From: Bradyrhizobium sp. Rc3b
Lineage (GTDB): Bacteria > Pseudomonadota > Alphaproteobacteria > Rhizobiales > Xanthobacteraceae
Reading direction: 5' to 3'
Assembly (NCBI RefSeq): GCF_900114915.1
Contig: NZ_FOUS01000014.1
Span: 211,520-275,519, forward strand
DNA length: 64,000 bases
Positions within the stretch are counted from its first letter, which is position 1. Each line of letters opens with the position of its first letter. The notes below the pieces were generated by a model. That model was not told the origin of the DNA and searched no databases. It saw only the letters and a program-made list of their open reading frames with translations. Made by a program: the position numbers and the translations under genes. Positions 55,108 through 63,220 of this stretch are shown here, piece by piece.

Positions 55108-56250
55108 ATGTTGAGACCGACCCGACGCATCGCATCCAAAGCGCCACGCGCTGCAATCGCCACCACCCTGTTCGCAGTCCTCACTCTCATTTCTGGAGTC
55201 CACGCCGGCATGGCCGAGACCTTCGCCTATGTCGGCAACGCCGACAGCAACGACATCAGCGTGTTCAAGATGACCGAGAGCGGCGAGATGATTCCGGTGC
55301 AGACGGCCGCCTTCAAGGGCGTCGACAAGCCCGGCTCCTCGACGCCGCTCGCGATCACGCCCGACCACCGCGTGCTGATCGCCGGTGTCCGCTCGCAGCC
55401 GTACCTCGCGGTGAGCTTTGCGATTGATCCCAAAACGGGCCAGCTCAGCCATATCGGCAACGGGCCGCTCGCCGACAGCATGGCCAATATCGCGATCGAC
55501 CGCAGCGGCAAGTTCCTGTTCAGCGCCTCCTATGGCGGCAACAAGGTCGCGCTGAATCCGCTTTCCGCCAACGGTGTCGCCGGCGAGCCGAAACAGGTGA
55601 TCCCGACCGGGCTGAACGCGCACGCCTTCCTGCCCTCGCCCGACAATCGCTTCGCGTTCGCGACCAATCTCGGCTCCGACCAGGTGCTGGCCTTCGCGTT
55701 CGATGCCACGGCCGGTACGCTGACGCCGAGCGATCCGCCAGCCCACAAGGTGCCGGAGAAATCGGGCCCGCGGCACTTCGTATTCCATCCCAATGGCAAG
55801 TTCGTCTATCTGATCCACGAGTTGAACGGCGACGTCGCCGCGTTCACCTACGAGGCCAGGAGCGGCGCCTGGGACGAGATCCAGCGCACCACCGCACTGC
55901 CGGAGGGCTTTAACGGAAAAGAGTCTGATAAGAAGCCTTGGGCCGCCGACATCCACATCACTCCGGACGGCCGCTTCCTCTACGCCTCCGAGCGCACCAC
56001 CAACACGCTCACCGCCTACAAGGTCGATGCGGCCAGCGGCAAGCTGACCACGATCGGCAGCGTGCCGACCGAGAAGCAGCCGCGCGGCTTCCACATCGAT
56101 CCGACGGGGCGCTACCTCGCCGCGGTCGGCGAGCTCTCCGATAGCATGACGGTCTATGCGATCGACCAGGGCAGCGGCGCGCTGGCCAAGCTGAAATCCT
56201 ACCCCACCGGCAAGAAGCCGAACTGGGTGGAGTTCCTGAACCTGCCGTGA
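55108..56250 (+). CDS. Secreted lactonase-type beta-propeller (6-phosphogluconolactonase family)
   Basis: Protein of 380 aa with signal peptide (ATTLFAVLTLISGVHAG) and repeated blades of the YbhE/lactonase family: TFAYVGNADSNDISVF, HAFLPSPDNRFAFATNLGSD, PRHFVFHPNGKFVYLIHE, ADIHITPDGRFLYASERTTN and RGFHIDPTGRYLAAVGE. The export signal argues against a role as the cytosolic pentose-phosphate lactonase; a periplasmic sugar-lactone or similar substrate is more likely. ATG 55108 follows AGGAGGAG. Confidence 0.88.
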   Translation: MLRPTRRIASKAPRAAIATTLFAVLTLISGVHAGMAETFAYVGNADSNDISVFKMTESGEMIPVQTAAFKGVDKPGSSTPLAITPDHRVLIAGVRSQPYLAVSFAIDPKTGQLSHIGNGPLADSMANIAIDRSGKFLFSASYGGNKVALNPLSANGVAGEPKQVIPTGLNAHAFLPSPDNRFAFATNLGSDQVLAFAFDATAGTLTPSDPPAHKVPEKSGPRHFVFHPNGKFVYLIHELNGDVAAFTYEARSGAWDEIQRTTALPEGFNGKESDKKPWAADIHITPDGRFLYASERTTNTLTAYKVDAASGKLTTIGSVPTEKQPRGFHIDPTGRYLAAVGELSDSMTVYAIDQGSGALAKLKSYPTGKKPNWVEFLNLP

Positions 56251-56321
56251 GGGGCGCCGCCGCCGACCTACGTAATCATCCGTAATTTCGGAAAGCGCGC
56301 CTTGTCGTCATATCATCGGTC

Positions 56322-56492
56322 ATGGACCGTCAGATCGTCTTCAAATGCCCGCAGACCGGCATGAACGTGCAGCATCGGCTCGGCGACGAGCCGGCCGACC
56401 GCACGCATGTGTCGGTGTCCTGTCCGGCCTGCACGCGCCTGCATTTGATCGACCGGGCCAACGGCAAGCTGCTGGGTGAGCGCCGCGGCTGA
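56322..56492 (+). CDS. 56-residue zinc-ribbon-like protein
   Basis: Starts MDRQIVFKCPQTGMNVQH and carries CPACTRLHLIDRANGKLLG, so a CP-x and CPAC pair may hold one zinc. Similar tiny proteins are common in this bacterial group; function unknown. The ribosome site is poor, but the frame and composition look genuine. Confidence 0.65.
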   Translation: MDRQIVFKCPQTGMNVQHRLGDEPADRTHVSVSCPACTRLHLIDRANGKLLGERRG

Positions 56493-56733
56493 CGGGCCGT
56501 TTACGCCCGCGCCGCGACCTGTGCCGTTGACCGATGAGAGGACCGTGATCGACGGCACTTTGGAGTAGTGCCGACCCGCGGCGCGCCGCCCGGGAAATGC
56601 GAACCTGTTCTCCAATCCCGCGACTAATCAAAGGCTTGCTGCGTCGGCCCGCGGTGGCGTGGCCTTCTTTTTGGGACAACGCTGCCGTAGTCCGCAGCCC
56701 TGCCATCTGCTATCGATTGGAGGCATAGAACCC

Positions 56734-57636
56734 GTGGAATTTCCGATGCGTCATTTGCCCCGTGCCGTCGTTCGAAGCCTGTGTCCCGCAGCCGTCGCCG
56801 GCATGCTCATCCTCGGTCCATATCCGGCCCGAGCCGCCGATGACGACGCGCCCAAGGGGCCGGCGGTCACGGTGCTGAAAGTCGCAAAGTCCTGCTTCTC
56901 CGACATCGTCGAGGCCACCGGCACGATCATCGCGCGGGAGGAAACGTCGGTGCGGCCCGAGCGTCCGGGCCTGAAGGTCACCGACGTGCTGGCGGAAGCC
57001 GGCGACACCACCACCGCCGGCCAGGTGCTGGCGCGGCTGGCGCTCCCCGAGGGCGGCACCCTGCAGGTCACCGCGCCGGTGGCGGGCGTGATCGCGACGT
57101 CGACCGCCCAGATCGGCAACTTCGCCTCGGCCAAGGGCGAGGCGCTGTTCACGATCGTGGCGCGCAGCGAATACGATCTCGTCGGTCTGGTGGCGACCAC
57201 CGATATGCGCAAGCTCGCGGTCAATCAGCCGGCGACCGTGCGGATCGGCGGCGCCGGCGACATCGACGGCAAGGTGCGCCGCATCGGCCCGACCGTGGAG
57301 CCGAACATCCAGCAGGGCATGGTCTATATCGGCATCTCCTCGCAGAAGCGTCTGCTGCTGAAGGCGAGCGGACGCGCGCTGATCAAGACCGGGCAGAGCT
57401 GCAATGTCGCGGTGCCGCTGACCGCCGTGCAATATTCATCCGCCGGCACCGTGGTGCAGGTGATCCGCCGCAACCGGGTCGAGACCAAGCGTGTCGAGGT
57501 CGGATTGATGTCGGGCGGCAATATCGAGGTCCGCGACGGCCTCAACGACGGCGATGTCGTCGTCGCCCGCGCCGGCGCGCTGCTGCGCGAAGGCGATCCG
57601 GTACGCCCGGTGATGGCCGCGGAAGCAGCGAAGTAG
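56734..57636 (+). CDS. Orphan RND-type periplasmic adaptor
   Basis: HlyD/AcrA-like protein of 300 aa with signal peptide (AAVAGMLILGPYPARAAD). It shares SCFSDIVEATGTIIAREE and a lipoyl-like half (VTDVLAEAGDTTTAGQVLARL) with the pump-linked adaptor at 35364, then GVIATSTAQIGNF and the barrel end LNDGDVVVARAGALLREGD. No pump gene lies beside it. GTG 56734 is chosen for GGAGG 11 nt upstream; ATG 56746 is close behind. It is convergent with the second pseudo-caspase gene. Confidence 0.87.
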   Translation: MEFPMRHLPRAVVRSLCPAAVAGMLILGPYPARAADDDAPKGPAVTVLKVAKSCFSDIVEATGTIIAREETSVRPERPGLKVTDVLAEAGDTTTAGQVLARLALPEGGTLQVTAPVAGVIATSTAQIGNFASAKGEALFTIVARSEYDLVGLVATTDMRKLAVNQPATVRIGGAGDIDGKVRRIGPTVEPNIQQGMVYIGISSQKRLLLKASGRALIKTGQSCNVAVPLTAVQYSSAGTVVQVIRRNRVETKRVEVGLMSGGNIEVRDGLNDGDVVVARAGALLREGDPVRPVMAAEAAK

Positions 57637-57646
57637 CCGGCGGTCT

Positions 57647-57741
57647 CGTAGGGTGGGCAAAGCGAAGCGTGCCCACGTCTTCTATCGAAATGACGGAGAA
57701 AAATGGTGGGCACGGCGCTTTGCGCCTTTGCCCACCCTACG
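57647..57741. repeat. Intergenic inverted repeat, CGTAGGGTGGGCAA family
   Basis: CGTAGGGTGGGCAAAGCG at the left and TTTGCCCACCCTACG at the right, inner GTGCCCACGTC and GTGGGCACGG. Sits between convergent stop codons of the adaptor and the pseudo-caspase. Confidence 0.88.
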
Positions 57742-57765
57742 AGAGCTCGCGCGCCCTCGAAAAAA

Positions 57766-58614
57766 CTAGCCGCCGGCTTCGCCGAAATGGACGTCTTCGA
57801 GCAGCGAGGAGGAGACGGTCGGGACCTGGTCGCCTTCGCTGGCGCGGGAGATGGCGACGCGGGTCTTGTTGAAGACGCTTTCGGCGCTGCCCTTTGCACT
57901 GAGGTTGTTCAGGAACTCGCTGACCAGCACGCTGTGCTCGCCCTTGCCGTCGTCGACGACCTTGCCGGGCGAAGCCGAGGACAGGATCAGCGCATTGTCG
58001 GACGCGTTGATCGGCGCGAGGCCGTGGCTGTAGGAGCGGAAGCGACGCTCGTAAGGGTTACGGCGAGAGGCATCGACGACGACGAGCTTGGCCTTGGCGC
58101 CCTGCTCCTTCATCATGTCGATCACGCCGTCGATCGAGACGCCCTGGCGGCGGACGTCGCTTTCCTTCCAGATCACGGCATCGACCGGCAGCATGTAGCT
58201 CTCGCGTCCCGCCTGCACGCCGTAGCCGCCGAAGAACAGCATGACGACGGTGTCGCGCTTGATCCGGGACTTCAGGCGATTGACGGCGCGGACCATGTCG
58301 TCCTTGGTCGCGTCTTCCACCATGTCGACGTCAAAACCGTTCTTGCGCAGGGACGAGGAGAGCGCGCGGGCGTCGTTGATAGACTGCGTCAGCGGCGCGC
58401 TGGCGTCGGGATAATGTCCATTGCCGATGACGAGGGCGAGGCGCGAGGTCTGGGCGATCGAGCCCGTGATCTGGTCGGTCGAGACGGCCTTGGCGGCGTC
58501 GATCGCGCGCATGTTCAGAGCAGCATGGGCGCCGATCACGAGCGACACCGTGCCGATGAGGGCCGCGGCCAACGCGATCGTGCGTCGGGAAATGTCGAGC
58601 TGCCTAACATTCAT
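57766..58614 (-). CDS. Caspase-like (C14) pseudo-enzyme
   Basis: Protein of 282 aa with an N-terminal hydrophobic anchor (TIALAAALIGTVSLVIGAH) and a caspase p20-like domain (about 57-270): LALVIGNGHYPDASAPL, NDARALSSSLRKNGFDV, FFGGYGVQAGRESYMLPVD and VVVDASRRNPYERRF. The catalytic His is Tyr131 and the Cys is Ser183, so it should be inactive as a protease. It is a paralogue of the domain at 32843-34375 but lacks the TPR tail. Start ATG 58614. It lies convergent to an RND-type adaptor. Confidence 0.9.
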   Translation of the reverse strand: MNVRQLDISRRTIALAAALIGTVSLVIGAHAALNMRAIDAAKAVSTDQITGSIAQTSRLALVIGNGHYPDASAPLTQSINDARALSSSLRKNGFDVDMVEDATKDDMVRAVNRLKSRIKRDTVVMLFFGGYGVQAGRESYMLPVDAVIWKESDVRRQGVSIDGVIDMMKEQGAKAKLVVVDASRRNPYERRFRSYSHGLAPINASDNALILSSASPGKVVDDGKGEHSVLVSEFLNNLSAKGSAESVFNKTRVAISRASEGDQVPTVSSSLLEDVHFGEAGG

Positions 58615-59036
58615 CTCGCTTCATTCCTGTCAGTGCCAAAGACCAGCCAAGCGCGCGCACACTGTTTGAGTAGCGCGATAGCGTCTTTAGGTTTGAGGGA
58701 TTGGCCGGGGATGTGCCCCCGAATTGCGCGCAATTTGCGGCGCCGCACCAAACAAACCCTTAACCGGATATCGCCTCCCCGGCAATAGATTGCCCAAAAA
58801 TTGAGCTAAGCGACTGAAGATGTTCGTTAATTCTCCAAGCTAGATTTGTGCGTTTTTGCCCCTGGCACCCCATTTCGAGCCTCGATCATGCAGCCTTCGT
58901 GCCGGCTTTTTCCGTGACCTCCATCACATTTGTATTTCCTGCGAATCCGGGTAGCCTTTTCAACGACTTGGCAAGGGGGCGGCGCGCAGATGGGAGTGTG
59001 CCGGCCCCCGACCAAGGCCCCGCGACCAGGTATTTC
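58615..59036. other. Divergent promoter region, relatively AT-rich
   Basis: 422 nt between the pseudo-caspase and the DxDTT protein. Contains AT-rich tracts (for example around 58790-58850) that could hold promoters for both. No gene or repeat is identified. Confidence 0.5.
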
Positions 59037-60767
59037 ATGAGCCTTCATTATTTTGCCGGCGCCGCCTGCCGGGCGCTGACCGCCCGGAAGGACGGCCCCT
59101 CGCTTTACGACGTCTGCGACCCCGTATTGTCTGTTACGGCCAGCGGCGATCCGCATCTGGCCAAATTCTACAAGACCGCGCTCGGCAATCCCGCGTTGCG
59201 GGTGCTGCTGCGGCGGGCTGGACTGCCCGAGCTGCGTGACGAGGCCAGGCTGACGGCGCTGCGCGAGGCGCTGGTTCGCGCCCGCGACGAGGCCGAGCCC
59301 GATTGGGCGGCGGTCGGCCAGCCGGTCGCCGATCTCGTCGACAGCATCGCGCTCGACCACCCCAAGCCGCCGCCGGCCATGTTCACCGGCTCCGCGCCGC
59401 CAGAGTCGCAGATCGACGGCGTGATCCGCGACTGCGCGCAGCATCTGCTCGGCTCCTACCGCAAGAACGGTTTCCTGCCGACCTACGCCGCCTTCAACCT
59501 GATCGGCGATCCTGACTTTCGCGGCCGCGAGCTGACCATGGCGCTCACGGGCCTCAACGCGCGCGGCTACAAGAATTCCTCGCTGCTGTTCAACCTCGCC
59601 CGCGTCTTCATCGCGCGCTCGCCAGCCCGGGCCGTCGTCAATCCTCCCTGGCGAGGGGTCGCCGAGCCGATGTGGGAACCGGTTCAGATCCGCCACCGCT
59701 CGGCCTATTACGATGCGTTCTTCATCGAGGCGCTGCTCAGCTATGGCGAGACCGGGCTCGCCTCCCAGGCCGACAAGATTGCGGCCGAACGCGCCATCGC
59801 CGACATGGTGAATTTTTGCGTCAACATCAGCCGCGAGGAGGTCGAGGGCATCGACGGCGCGCGCTTCAACGTCGTCACCGCCTTGGCGCCTCCGCCGCAT
59901 CCGCGCTTTTCGCGTTACTTCGCGCAGATCAAGCAGGATCTCGGCTTCGGCGTCTACGTGCCGGATTGCGACACCACGGCGTGCTCGATCTCGGCCGCGA
60001 CGCAGGCCGGCTGCCTTGATGAGATCATCGACCAGCCGCTGCTGGATTTCTACGCCGGCTACCAGGTGCGCGCCGGCGTCAACGAACCGCGCGTGACCGT
60101 GCCGCTCAACGACAATATCGACTATGAGGGCGGCGTCGCGACCTGGATCGACAACCTCAAGGGCGAGCGTCCCTATGGCAACGATCTCGATCCGACGCTC
60201 AATCTCGACATTCTCGAGGTGAGCTTTCGCAACCTCGCGCGCTGGAAAGTCCTGGAGACGCCGTCGCGGCTCGCCACGGTGCATCGCATCATCGGCTTCC
60301 AGAAGAGGCTGGCGGCGAGCGGCGCCTTCGCCAATCCGCGCTCGCACATCTATTATCTGCCCGAGCTCTACAGCGCGTATTTCGGCCGCTGCTATGCGGC
60401 GTTCCTGGCACTGCCGCTGGCCGCGCAGGCCGCGATCGATCCCGCCGGCGATTTCGACTTCATCCGCCATCGCGTGCTGTCCTACGTCAAGGGCGAGCTG
60501 ATGGCCGCTGAGATGAACGTGTTCGACGCGGCGCTGGCGCTGATCGCGCTCGGCCATCTCGGCGCCGACCCGCGCGCCTTCGCGCCGGCGCTGAACGTGA
60601 TCGTCGCCGGTCTCGGCGAAGGCGGCCGCCGCGGCCCGTTCCGCGCCTATGAGTGGAACAAGATGAAGACGCCGACGCGGATTTTGGTGGGCGGCCCGGA
60701 GGTGACGTCGGCGTTCGTGCTGATGGGGCTGGCGGTGGCGAAGCGGGCGATGACGGGGCGGGGGTAG
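59037..60767 (+). CDS. Protein of unknown function with a DxDTT motif, possibly alpha/alpha-toroid fold
   Basis: I do not recognise the family of this 576-aa soluble protein. It is largely helical, with paired helices such as YYDAFFIEALLSYGETG, SRYFAQIKQDLGFGVYVP, NVFDAALALIALGHLG and TYAAFNLIGD. VYVPDCDTTACSISAATQAG contains DCDTT at the start of a helix. Class II terpene cyclases use DxDD or DxDTT at that kind of position for protonation, and they share helical barrels; this is only a resemblance, as no QW repeats are seen. ATG 59037 begins MSLHYFAGAACRAL behind CCAGG; an ATG at 58848 gives a much longer, unlikely N-terminus. Confidence 0.65.
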   Translation: MSLHYFAGAACRALTARKDGPSLYDVCDPVLSVTASGDPHLAKFYKTALGNPALRVLLRRAGLPELRDEARLTALREALVRARDEAEPDWAAVGQPVADLVDSIALDHPKPPPAMFTGSAPPESQIDGVIRDCAQHLLGSYRKNGFLPTYAAFNLIGDPDFRGRELTMALTGLNARGYKNSSLLFNLARVFIARSPARAVVNPPWRGVAEPMWEPVQIRHRSAYYDAFFIEALLSYGETGLASQADKIAAERAIADMVNFCVNISREEVEGIDGARFNVVTALAPPPHPRFSRYFAQIKQDLGFGVYVPDCDTTACSISAATQAGCLDEIIDQPLLDFYAGYQVRAGVNEPRVTVPLNDNIDYEGGVATWIDNLKGERPYGNDLDPTLNLDILEVSFRNLARWKVLETPSRLATVHRIIGFQKRLAASGAFANPRSHIYYLPELYSAYFGRCYAAFLALPLAAQAAIDPAGDFDFIRHRVLSYVKGELMAAEMNVFDAALALIALGHLGADPRAFAPALNVIVAGLGEGGRRGPFRAYEWNKMKTPTRILVGGPEVTSAFVLMGLAVAKRAMTGRG

Positions 60768-60790
60768 GTTTCGTGCCCGGACGCAGATCT

Positions 60791-60884
60791 CGTAGGGTGG
60801 GCAAAGGCGCGCTCTTCGCGCCGTGCCCACGATCTCTCGCCACGAAAGACATCGTGGGCACGCTTTCGCTTTGCCCACCCTACG
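60791..60884. repeat. Intergenic inverted repeat, CGTAGGGTGGGCAA family
   Basis: CGTAGGGTGGGCAAAGGCG at the left and GCTTTGCCCACCCTACG at the right, inner GTGCCCACGAT and ATCGTGGGCAC. Confidence 0.88.
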
Positions 60885-61003
60885 GGACCTTCGACCAATG
60901 ACGGGAAGTTGAAAGCCTATCTGTTAGGCATACGCTGGCCCGACGGCCAAAAGCCGACCACAATTGCGCGATCTATCGAGATTTTCATCACACGCGGACC
61001 GGC

Positions 61004-61729
61004 ATGCTGCGAAAAATCCTGATTGCGCTGTCCTTGCTCGCCCTGCCCTCGCTGGCTGAGGCCACCGACATCACCGGCATGGCCAAGGTCCGCGCCGGCG
61101 ATGCTGTCGTGATCGGCAACATGCGGATCCGGCTCGGCGGCATCGACGCGCCTGCGGTCGACCAGCTCTGCCTCAACACCAAAAGCGAGCGCTGGACCTG
61201 CGGCGTCGCGGCGCGCGACGAGCTCGCCAAATATGCCGAGGGCAAGAGCTGGGTCTGCCACACCCGTTCAATCGACCGGCGCGGCCGCACTGTGGCGCGC
61301 TGCGAGGTCGGCGGCGAGGACATCCAGAAATGGCTGGTGCGCAGCGGCTGGGCGCTTGCCTACACCCGCATCTCCAAGGACTACGAGCCCGACGAGGCCG
61401 CTGCGCGCGAGGCAAAAGCCGGGATGTGGCAGGGTGCCTTCATCGCGCCCTGGGACTGGCGCGTCCGCAACAAGAAGACCGCCATCCTCGGCGCCACCAA
61501 GCCGCCCGACGGGGCGCATGCGGTGCTGCTCGCCTCGGCCTCGGGACCGGTCGCGCCTTCCCCGGACTGCACCATCAAGGGCAACGTCAACAGCGCCGGC
61601 GAGTGCATCTTTCACCAGCCGACCAGCCGCTGGTACACCCAGATCAAGATGAAGATCAGCAAGGGCACTCGCTGGTTCTGCTCGGTCGAGGAGGCGGAAG
61701 CCGCCGGCTGCCGCGAGACCAAGAGATGA
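61004..61729 (+). CDS. Secreted staphylococcal-nuclease-like protein
   Basis: Thermonuclease-fold protein of 241 aa with signal peptide (ILIALSLLALPSLAEA). SNase region: ITGMAKVRAGDAVVIGNMRIR, LGGIDAPAVDQLC (catalytic Arg-loop context), ARDELAKYAEG and GRTVARCEVGGEDIQKWLV, followed by GWALAYTRISKDYEPDE. A Cys-containing C-terminal domain (CTIKGNVNSAGECIFHQP; TRWFCSVEEAEAAGCRE) follows, common in this subfamily. Some catalytic residues of classic nuclease are not obvious, so activity is likely but not certain. ATG 61004 fits the signal peptide. Confidence 0.85.
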   Translation: MLRKILIALSLLALPSLAEATDITGMAKVRAGDAVVIGNMRIRLGGIDAPAVDQLCLNTKSERWTCGVAARDELAKYAEGKSWVCHTRSIDRRGRTVARCEVGGEDIQKWLVRSGWALAYTRISKDYEPDEAAAREAKAGMWQGAFIAPWDWRVRNKKTAILGATKPPDGAHAVLLASASGPVAPSPDCTIKGNVNSAGECIFHQPTSRWYTQIKMKISKGTRWFCSVEEAEAAGCRETKR

Positions 61730-61835
61730 GAGCCCCAGACCTGCGTTTTGCGTGCTTTTCTTGGGGGTTCACGGCGCGTAAAACGTGAATCAGCAAACCC
61801 ACCAGTCCGTTCTCAAGCAACAAGGACCAACAGCA

Positions 61836-63023
61836 ATGACCGTTCGCGCGGGCCGGGAATTTCTGGCCATCCCCGGGCCCACCACGATGCCCGACGAGGT
61901 GCTGCGGGCAATGCACCGTCCGGCGATCGACATCTACTCCAAGGAGATGCTCGACCTGACCGAGAGCCTGCTCAGTGACATCTCGAAACTGTTTGCGACC
62001 AAGGGCAAGTCCTACATCTACATCGCCAACGGCCACGGCGCCTGGGAAGCAGCGCTGAGCAACGTGCTGTCGCGCGGCGACAAGGTGCTGGTGCTGGAGA
62101 GCGGGCGCTTCGCGATCGGCTGGGGCAATGCGGCAGCGCTGATGGGCGCCGAGGTCGAGGTGCTCAAGGGCGACTGGCGCCGCGCAGTGCGGCCGCACGA
62201 GGTCGAGGAGCGCCTGCGCCGCGACAAGGAGCACACCATCAAGGCCGTCGTCGTGGTCCAGGTCGATACGGCCTCGGGTGTGCAGAACGACATCGAGGCG
62301 ATCGGCAAGGCGATCAAGGCGAGCGGCCATCCGGCGCTGTACATGGTCGACACTGTCGCCTCGCTCGGCTGCATGCCGTTCGAGATGGACAAATGGGGCA
62401 TCGATGTTGCGATGTCGGGCTCGCAGAAGGGCCTGATGACGCCGCCCGGCCTCGGCTTCGTCGCCGCCAATGCGCGTGCGCTCGAGGTGCACAAGAAGGC
62501 CGACATGTCGACGCCCTATTGGAGCTGGAGCGAGCGCGAGGGCACCGAGAATTACCGCAAATACGCCGGCACCGCGCCGGTGCACCTGTTGTTCGCGCTG
62601 CGCAAGGCGATCGACATGCTGCACGAGGAAGGCCTCGAGAACGCCTTCCGCCGCCACAGCCTGCTCGGCGAAGCCGCACGCCGCGCGGTTGGCGCATGGT
62701 CGGAAGGCCAGGTGCTCGGCTTCAACGTGGCGGAGGCCAACGAGCGCTCCAACACCGTGACCACGGTGACCATGAGCAACGGCCACGATCCCGCGGTGCT
62801 GCAACGCTATTGCAAGGACAAGTGCGGCGTCGTGCTCGGCACCGGCATCGGCGACCTCTCGGGCCAAGCCTTCCGCATCGCCCATATGGGCCACGTCAAC
62901 GCGCCGATGTTGCTCGGCACGTTAGGGGTGATCGAGATTGGCCTGAACGCCCTGAAGATTCCGCACGGCAAGGGCGGACTGGAAGCGGCGGTGTCGTATC
63001 TCGGCGAAGAGGTGGCGGTGTAG
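61836..63023 (+). CDS. Class V aminotransferase, serine-glyoxylate/alanine-glyoxylate type
   Basis: PLP enzyme of 395 aa. Family start FLAIPGPTTMPDEVLRAMHR; IANGHGAWEAAL; VDTVASLGCMPFEMDKWGID with the PLP-ring Asp; SGSQKGLMTPPG with the Schiff-base Lys; and C-terminal FRIAHMGHVN with a substrate Arg. The likely reaction is transfer from serine or alanine to glyoxylate, as in the serine cycle or photorespiration-type salvage. ATG 61836 has AAGGA 9 nt upstream; a GTG at 61785 has no site. Confidence 0.9.
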   Translation: MTVRAGREFLAIPGPTTMPDEVLRAMHRPAIDIYSKEMLDLTESLLSDISKLFATKGKSYIYIANGHGAWEAALSNVLSRGDKVLVLESGRFAIGWGNAAALMGAEVEVLKGDWRRAVRPHEVEERLRRDKEHTIKAVVVVQVDTASGVQNDIEAIGKAIKASGHPALYMVDTVASLGCMPFEMDKWGIDVAMSGSQKGLMTPPGLGFVAANARALEVHKKADMSTPYWSWSEREGTENYRKYAGTAPVHLLFALRKAIDMLHEEGLENAFRRHSLLGEAARRAVGAWSEGQVLGFNVAEANERSNTVTTVTMSNGHDPAVLQRYCKDKCGVVLGTGIGDLSGQAFRIAHMGHVNAPMLLGTLGVIEIGLNALKIPHGKGGLEAAVSYLGEEVAV

Positions 63024-63075
63024 GGCGCCAGCCACAAACGCCACTGTCGTCCCTGCGAACGCAGCGCTCCTTTCT

Positions 63076-63220
63076 TCCTTCTCCCCTTGTGGGAGAAGGT
63101 GGCGCTAAGCGCCGGATGAGGGGTTGTCTCCGCAAACTCAATTTCGAGATCGATTCGCGGAGAGATACCCCTCACCCGTCTCGCCGCTCCGCGGCGAGCC
63201 ACCCTCTCCCACAGGGGGCC
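63076..63220. repeat. Dispersed repeat interrupted by the IS element
   Basis: CTCCCCTTGTGGGAGAAGGT and GGCGCTAAGCGCC lead into ATGAGGGG; the opposite arm has CCCCTCACCCG and GCCACCCTCTCCCACAGGGG. The right arm is cut at about 63220, where the insertion sequence starts. Confidence 0.7.
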
